From Ectopseudomonas mendocina (GTDB lineage Bacteria; Pseudomonadota; Gammaproteobacteria; Pseudomonadales; Pseudomonadaceae), in assembly GCF_016008875.1 (NCBI RefSeq), contig NZ_JADTQG010000001.1, positions 62,001 to 126,000 of the forward strand: a DNA stretch of 64,000 nt. The letters run 5' to 3'. Position numbers and translations under genes: made by a program. Numbering within the stretch: the stretch's first letter is position 1; each line of letters starts with the position of its first letter. The notes under the pieces are model-generated. The model was not told where the DNA came from. It ran no database searches and saw only the letters and a program-made list of their open reading frames with translations. Shown here in pieces: positions 60,545 to 64,000 of the stretch.

Positions 60545-61261
60545 TCATGCCTTTGCCTTTGCCTTTGCCTTTGCCTTTGCTTTGGCTGGTCGAGGAATGC
60601 TGCGATCCAGGTTATGTGGTTGCTTTTTGAGCATCTTTTTCTGCTCAGCGTAAAGCTTGTCCATTTCAGCCTTGATGAGATAGTAGTAAGCCATACCTAG
60701 CTGAAGCTCAACAGTCGATGGCTCCTCCCATTTGATGTCGTGGTAGGTCAGTATCGAAAGCGCCATACCCAGGGTGAGGGCATTCTGATCCGCTAGACCT
60801 TTGGCCATCCTGGCCAGCTTTTCCATGTCCCTTCCCTTAAGTGTGAGGTCTCGCTGGGCTCTGAGGTTGGTCTCCTTCATCTTTCCCAGTTTTTCTGCCG
60901 CAGTTGGCTCGCTTCGAATGAGTCTCCGGATTATTTCAGTTCTATTTGTTTTGGCCTCACTCGCCAGTGCCTGAAGCGCCTTCGCTTCGGCGTCAGATAG
61001 TCGGAACGTATGCGCTTCTTTCTTGACAGCCTCTCGATATCGCTTCTGGCGAATTGATGCTCTCAACTGCTCAAGCAGCACTTCACCGTCGTCCCTCTTC
61101 CTCAGGCGTTCGCTGATTCTTTCCTTCAGCTCGCTGGTAGGCAGGTCGTCTCTCAGCCCCATTACTCGCTTCCTTGCGAGCGATTCGTGAGCCCATCGGG
61201 TCTCGTTGGCACTCAACCCGTCGAGCCAGTCTTCCAGGGTGATCTTCTTCCGCATTCTCAA
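60545..61261 (-). CDS. Hypothetical protein with ribbon-helix-helix region and Lys-Ala tail
   Basis: A 238-residue charged protein. Residues about 84-114 (TFRLSDAEAKALQALASEAKTNRTEIIRRLIR) fit a ribbon-helix-helix DNA-binding motif such as MobC or CopG proteins of mobile elements. N-terminal part is helical (LEDWLDGLSANETRWAHESLARKR), middle a coiled-coil-like stretch. The C-terminus is alternating Lys-Ala (PAKAKAKAKAKAKA), encoded by a hexanucleotide repeat. It might be a mobilisation accessory or nucleoid-type protein. Not recognised with certainty. Confidence 0.7.
   Translation of the reverse strand: MRMRKKITLEDWLDGLSANETRWAHESLARKRVMGLRDDLPTSELKERISERLRKRDDGEVLLEQLRASIRQKRYREAVKKEAHTFRLSDAEAKALQALASEAKTNRTEIIRRLIRSEPTAAEKLGKMKETNLRAQRDLTLKGRDMEKLARMAKGLADQNALTLGMALSILTYHDIKWEEPSTVELQLGMAYYYLIKAEMDKLYAEQKKMLKKQPHNLDRSIPRPAKAKAKAKAKAKA
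60548..60577. repeat. Hexanucleotide tandem repeat (TGCCTT)5 in coding sequence
   Basis: Five perfect copies of TGCCTT, then one diverged copy (TGCTTT), encode the Lys-Ala tail immediately before the stop codon of the minus-strand gene. Being a multiple of three, changes in copy number would alter tail length without frameshift. Confidence 0.85.
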
Positions 61262-61329
61262 TTGTCTCGCTCTGCAGGATGCCGTTCTACCCTAGGTTGA
61301 TTTTGGATTTTTGTAAATTGTGACAGGTG

Positions 61330-61393
61330 ACAGATTTTTATCTGTTATTCGTTATCATTTATAAAAAATATAGGTAAAAATATAGTGCTATAT
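61330..61393. promoter_or_regulatory. AT-rich divergent promoter region with two dyads
   Basis: Between the divergent genes ending at 61261 and starting at 61423 lie ACAGAT-tttt-ATCTGT (61330-61345) and ATATAG-tg-CTATAT (61380-61393). The whole stretch is strikingly AT-rich compared with the window, as in promoters of mobile elements. No clear ribosome site precedes the 61423 ATG. Confidence 0.45.
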
Positions 61394-61422
61394 TTAATAT
61401 TCATCTTGCACAAGGTCAGCGC

Positions 61423-62748
61423 ATGTCGTTTACAGCAATCCTGGAAGGCCTGCCACCTGGGCTGTCTCCTTTAGCTCGCTATGTTTGTCTGAGGTTGGTG
61501 TCCCGTGTGTGCACGTCGGTGGATTCGGTAGCCGATGAAGAAGAGCTTCTGGGGCAGGGAACCAAGGCCTTGGCAAAGGTCTTTGGCATGGCTGATGTAA
61601 AATTTGCAGCAGCAACTGCCGAGTTGCTGAAAGAAGGCGTTTTCCTGGATTTTGGTGTGAGCACTGGTCGTGGGCGACCTCGGAGGATGCTTCGAGTCTC
61701 AGACAAATACAGGCAGCTTCAAAGGGAAAACCCTGTGGCGACTGCGCCAGGTTCTGAGCTGATCTTGCGACTGCTCGCGCTCTGTTGCAGGAGCACGGAG
61801 TCTGTGGGAGGCGAGGCGTGGAATATCTCGAGAGCGAGAGCTGCCAGGAAGGGCGGACGACTATCGGTGCTTAATTGCTTGTTAGCCTGTGCCTTGTGCG
61901 CCAAGGCGGACAGTGTTGGCCTTGTGCAAGGGATAAGCATGCACGACTTGGTTAAATGGACTGGTCTTGATTTGGCCAGTGTAAAACACCGCATACGTCG
62001 TCTTGCTGAGCTTGGTTTCATTGCCGTTTATGTGCCAGGAGGGAATTCCCCTTTGCTTACCCACAAGCGCAAGAGCCTTTATGTGATGAACCTTGCTCAT
62101 CAGGCTTTCCAAGGGCTGGAGCCAGTCCGTTTTTATCCGATTTTGCCACCTGCTTCGGATGCTTGGGGGTGGACACTTGCAGGTGTTGCAGAGCGATTCG
62201 GAAGGCTTGAACAGCTCAGGTTGGAGGGAAGAAGAAGAACCTTACTCGAAGCGATGATGTCTTGGGTTGAGCGCCCTGAGGGGCGGATACATTTCCTGTG
62301 GGCGGCTACGGATGCTGAGTTCTTCTCTCGTTGGCTTCCTTGGCTCATCTGTGGGTATGTCGAGACGGTTCTGCAAAGTGAGAGCACGCAGGTTTCAATG
62401 CGAGCTCTGGTGCGTGCTCTGCTGCCGGGCAAGATCAGCGAGGACTTTTCATCAAGGCTGCCAGGTGCGCAGGATCTTTGGCTCGAGCTATGGAATCACT
62501 ACCTGCCAATTGTCGAGGCGCCTGAGCAACCTGAGCCGAAGTGGGAGGCTGATAGCCCGCAACCGAAAGGCAGTTCGCAGCGGGGGGATGTTGTTACTCT
62601 GATTTGTAGATATGTATTTGAGGTGATCCAGGCGATTAAATCGCAGCATCCAACGCTCTCAGAGTCACAGCTCAAAGGTGCAAGGCTCCTTTGGTTTGAT
62701 CACGAGGAGCAAGGGCGTGGCCTGGTGTTAGCTCTTGGGCATCGATAG
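61423..62748 (+). CDS. Unrecognised 441-aa protein with two possible winged-helix regions
   Basis: No family recognised. Two regions look like winged helix-turn-helix: residues about 45-95 (TKALAKVFGMADVKFAAATAELLKEGVFLDFGVSTGRGRPRRMLRVS) and about 168-225 (ISMHDLVKWTGLDLASVKHRIRRLAELGFIAVYVPG...KSLYVMNLAH). The rest is helical, with an acidic Pro/Gln-rich linker (EAPEQPEPKWEADSPQPKG) near 365-385 and a C-terminal helical part. Such a two-wing arrangement is seen in replication initiators and element-borne regulators. It precedes alpA by 58 bp on the same strand. Codon use is unlike the core genes. Confidence 0.7.
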   Translation: MSFTAILEGLPPGLSPLARYVCLRLVSRVCTSVDSVADEEELLGQGTKALAKVFGMADVKFAAATAELLKEGVFLDFGVSTGRGRPRRMLRVSDKYRQLQRENPVATAPGSELILRLLALCCRSTESVGGEAWNISRARAARKGGRLSVLNCLLACALCAKADSVGLVQGISMHDLVKWTGLDLASVKHRIRRLAELGFIAVYVPGGNSPLLTHKRKSLYVMNLAHQAFQGLEPVRFYPILPPASDAWGWTLAGVAERFGRLEQLRLEGRRRTLLEAMMSWVERPEGRIHFLWAATDAEFFSRWLPWLICGYVETVLQSESTQVSMRALVRALLPGKISEDFSSRLPGAQDLWLELWNHYLPIVEAPEQPEPKWEADSPQPKGSSQRGDVVTLICRYVFEVIQAIKSQHPTLSESQLKGARLLWFDHEEQGRGLVLALGHR

Positions 62749-62806
62749 CCACAGTACTTTTTTACAAACCCTGCCAATCCTCTGAACGTATTACAGGAGC
62801 CCGTTC

Positions 62807-63019
62807 ATGAGGATCATCCGTCTGAAAGAAGTCACCAACTCGACTGGCCTTGCTCGGTCGACTCTCTACAAGTACATCGCAGAAGACACTTTCCCTAAAC
62901 CAGTTCCGCTTGGCGATCGCTGCGTCGGATGGGTTGAGGAGGAGGTGCATGACTGGATCATGGCCAAGATTGAGGCGCGCGATATGGCTGCGGGAGTCGG
63001 GCAGCCTGTCTCGATTTGA
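62807..63019 (+). CDS. alpA: AlpA-family phage/element transcriptional regulator
   Basis: A 70-residue MerR-like DNA-binding protein: RIIRLKEVTNSTGLARSTLYKYIAEDTFPKPVPLGDRCVGWVEEEVHDWIMAKI is the AlpA signature. AlpA proteins of P4-like and other integrative elements control integrase or excision genes. AGGAG lies upstream of the ATG. It follows the 441-aa gene and is closed by a hairpin. Confidence 0.9.
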   Translation: MRIIRLKEVTNSTGLARSTLYKYIAEDTFPKPVPLGDRCVGWVEEEVHDWIMAKIEARDMAAGVGQPVSI

Positions 63020-63034
63020 AGGTGTGTATTGATG

Positions 63035-63059
63035 CCCTGACCGGTTTAGCCGGTCAGGG
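63035..63059 (+). terminator. Hairpin after alpA
   Basis: A perfect 10-bp stem (CCCTGACCGG at 63035-63044, complement at 63050-63059) with loop TTTAG, 15 bp past the alpA stop, followed by TATTT. Likely transcription terminator. Confidence 0.7.
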
Positions 63060-63206
63060 TATTTATGCCGCTTTGCTGTCAAATGCCCTCAGCTAACTCC
63101 CCGTCCTCTACGAATAGAAAATCTCTAGGTTGCTGGGGATGCTTTCCCCTGGTTTTCCTGGCTAGTCGATACCGTGCTAAGCGACGGGCTGCTTGTTCCA
63201 GTTATA

Positions 63207-63315
63207 TACCTCATCAATACCTCATCAACCATACCCATGCACCATGACTTACAACCATCAGCGCTAGCTGCACATGGTCATGACAGGACGCTGTTGCTGA
63301 CCACACAGCAACAGC
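63207..63315. repeat. Tandem 11-mers and hairpin in 370-bp non-coding region before gp2
   Basis: TACCTCATCAA occurs twice in direct tandem (63207-63217, 63218-63228). Downstream, GCTGTTGCTG (63290-63299) and its complement (63306-63315) form a perfect 10-bp hairpin. No gene is seen between 63020 and 63388. Repeats plus a hairpin just before a rolling-circle-type replication gene suggest a replication origin or control site; this is inference. Confidence 0.45.
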
Positions 63316-63388
63316 AGCGGCAGGCTTCCAGCAGTAAAAAAATACAGACCTTGCACCTGATATGTACTCACAGCCCAGGTGCATCATC

Positions 63389-64000
63389 ATGAACCATCGT
63401 CACACATCAAAAACCCTCTCTCAGTCCGATATCGCACTCCAGATCGAAGACTTGGTTGAAGCGGTAGAACGCAGCGAAGGGCCTGTGCAGTCGTTGACTG
63501 CCAGCGGCAAAACCAAACGTACCAAGCTCACTCGGTACTTCGAGAACCTCGATCAGATGCTGGCGCTAGTTAGCCACAGCGATGACTACCACTACGGGCC
63601 GTGCCTGCGGCTGTTCCAACAGGCGTGTTACGACGTCGGTGTGGAACACAGTCCACTGGTAGGGATCAATTCTTTCAATGAAGAAACCTCCCAGTACCGT
63701 GACTACAGCGATACGCTCAACTGCCTGGCTGAGCGTATCCGCCAACTGAATCGTGAACGCAGCTACCGTCGTCGTCGGGATGACGCAAGGTACCAGCAGC
63801 GCCAGCAGTCCCGTGAGGTGGCTGAATACGTTGACCAGGTACTGGATCGCTATGCCACGACCCTGGTGATCAGGGTCAACCTGTACTACCGCTCCGCTGC
63901 TAAGGCGAGGCTGAGGGTGGAGCATGTGTTTGCGGATTTGCACCGACTGATTCGGGCGCGTGAGCGCAATCCGATCTTCGACCATGAGACTGGTTACATC
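63389..64000 (+). CDS. Inovirus Gp2 / YagK-YfjJ-type protein (partial)
   Basis: Open frame from ATG 63389 to the window end (204 codons, 3' end missing). The latter part (ATTLVIRVNLYYRSAAKARLRVEHVFADLHRLIRARERNPIFDHETGYI) matches the opening of the YagK/YfjJ C-terminal domain, which is the inovirus Gp2 replication protein family, typically starting VxRVDL(G)Y. The N-terminal half (RYFENLDQMLALVSHSDDYHYGPCLRLFQQACYDVG) is helical. Gp2 is linked to filamentous-phage-like or satellite replication. CAGGTG lies 8 bases before the ATG. Confidence 0.8.
   Translation, partial: MNHRHTSKTLSQSDIALQIEDLVEAVERSEGPVQSLTASGKTKRTKLTRYFENLDQMLALVSHSDDYHYGPCLRLFQQACYDVGVEHSPLVGINSFNEETSQYRDYSDTLNCLAERIRQLNRERSYRRRRDDARYQQRQQSREVAEYVDQVLDRYATTLVIRVNLYYRSAAKARLRVEHVFADLHRLIRARERNPIFDHETGYI

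Noticed and set aside
60548..60577. Tandem hexamers as a CRISPR array or phase-variable switch
   Set aside because: Units are 6 bp without spacers, so not CRISPR; copy changes keep the reading frame, so no on/off switching.
1..64000. tRNA or rRNA genes, for example as an attachment site near 59 kb
   Set aside because: No cloverleaf-type sequence or GGTTCGAATCC-like T-arm was found by eye near the integrase remnant or elsewhere; a tRNA search program would be decisive.

Overview
The window reads as the chromosome of a GC-rich Pseudomonas. ArcD-ArcA, trifunctional PutA, XenB-type ene-reductase, OlsB-OlsA, the ato cluster, a FecI-FecR-receptor set and at least four families of Pseudomonas-type intergenic palindromic (REP) repeats all point there. 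The last ~5 kb (from about 59.0 kb) is visibly richer in A/T, has different codon use and holds mobile-element genes.

Layout. 1-2.8 kb: start of the arginine deiminase operon (arcD, arcA cut by the window edge) with a candidate ANR box. 3.1-7.1 kb: putA with tandem GTTGCA operator motifs. 7.3-9.3 kb: LysE/ArgO-type exporter and an ACT-domain protein, divergent from an ArgP/LysG-type LysR regulator. 9.4-14.3 kb: NAD-dependent epimerase/dehydratase, two conserved hypotheticals, arsR-xenB, acpH. 14.4-19.8 kb: P-type cation ATPase divergent from a tandem universal stress protein (candidate ANR box between), then olsB-olsA for ornithine lipids. 19.9-26.3 kb: acyl-CoA-dehydrogenase-like protein, MBL-fold di-iron protein, beta-lactamase-fold hydrolase, small secreted/membrane protein, YceI protein, phospholipase-D family phosphatidyltransferase, exported alpha/beta hydrolase. 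26.7-32.6 kb: DUF1302-DUF1329 pair and a MalT-like LuxR regulator. 32.8-38.1 kb: LysR regulator divergent from atoD-atoA / atoB / atoE for short-chain acids. 38.1-40.9 kb: OsmC-YcaO fusion with a MobA-like nucleotidyltransferase 2 nt downstream. 41.1-48.0 kb: autotransporter, then a fecI-fecR-TonB receptor iron-uptake unit. 48.4-50.4 kb: membrane protein with a degenerate GGDEF domain overlapping an AraC regulator.

50.4-59.0 kb looks like a self-contained phytate/organic-phosphate scavenging locus: secreted metallophosphoesterase, TonB-dependent receptor, double beta-propeller phytase lipoprotein, and a dedicated TolQ/ExbB - TolR/ExbD - TonB energising triad. Candidate Pho boxes sit in the divergent promoter region.

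59.1-64.0 kb is a degraded or boundary part of an integrative element: frameshifted tyrosine integrase remnant, a GNAT toxin with an atypical antitoxin-like partner, a ribbon-helix-helix protein with a Lys-Ala tail encoded by hexanucleotide repeats, an unrecognised 441-aa protein with two possible winged-helix regions, an AlpA regulator, hairpins and tandem repeats, and the start of an inovirus Gp2 (YagK/YfjJ) type replication protein. The least explained material is here.

No rRNA, tRNA, intact IS element or CRISPR array was recognised. All calls are from reading the sequence; no database search was run.
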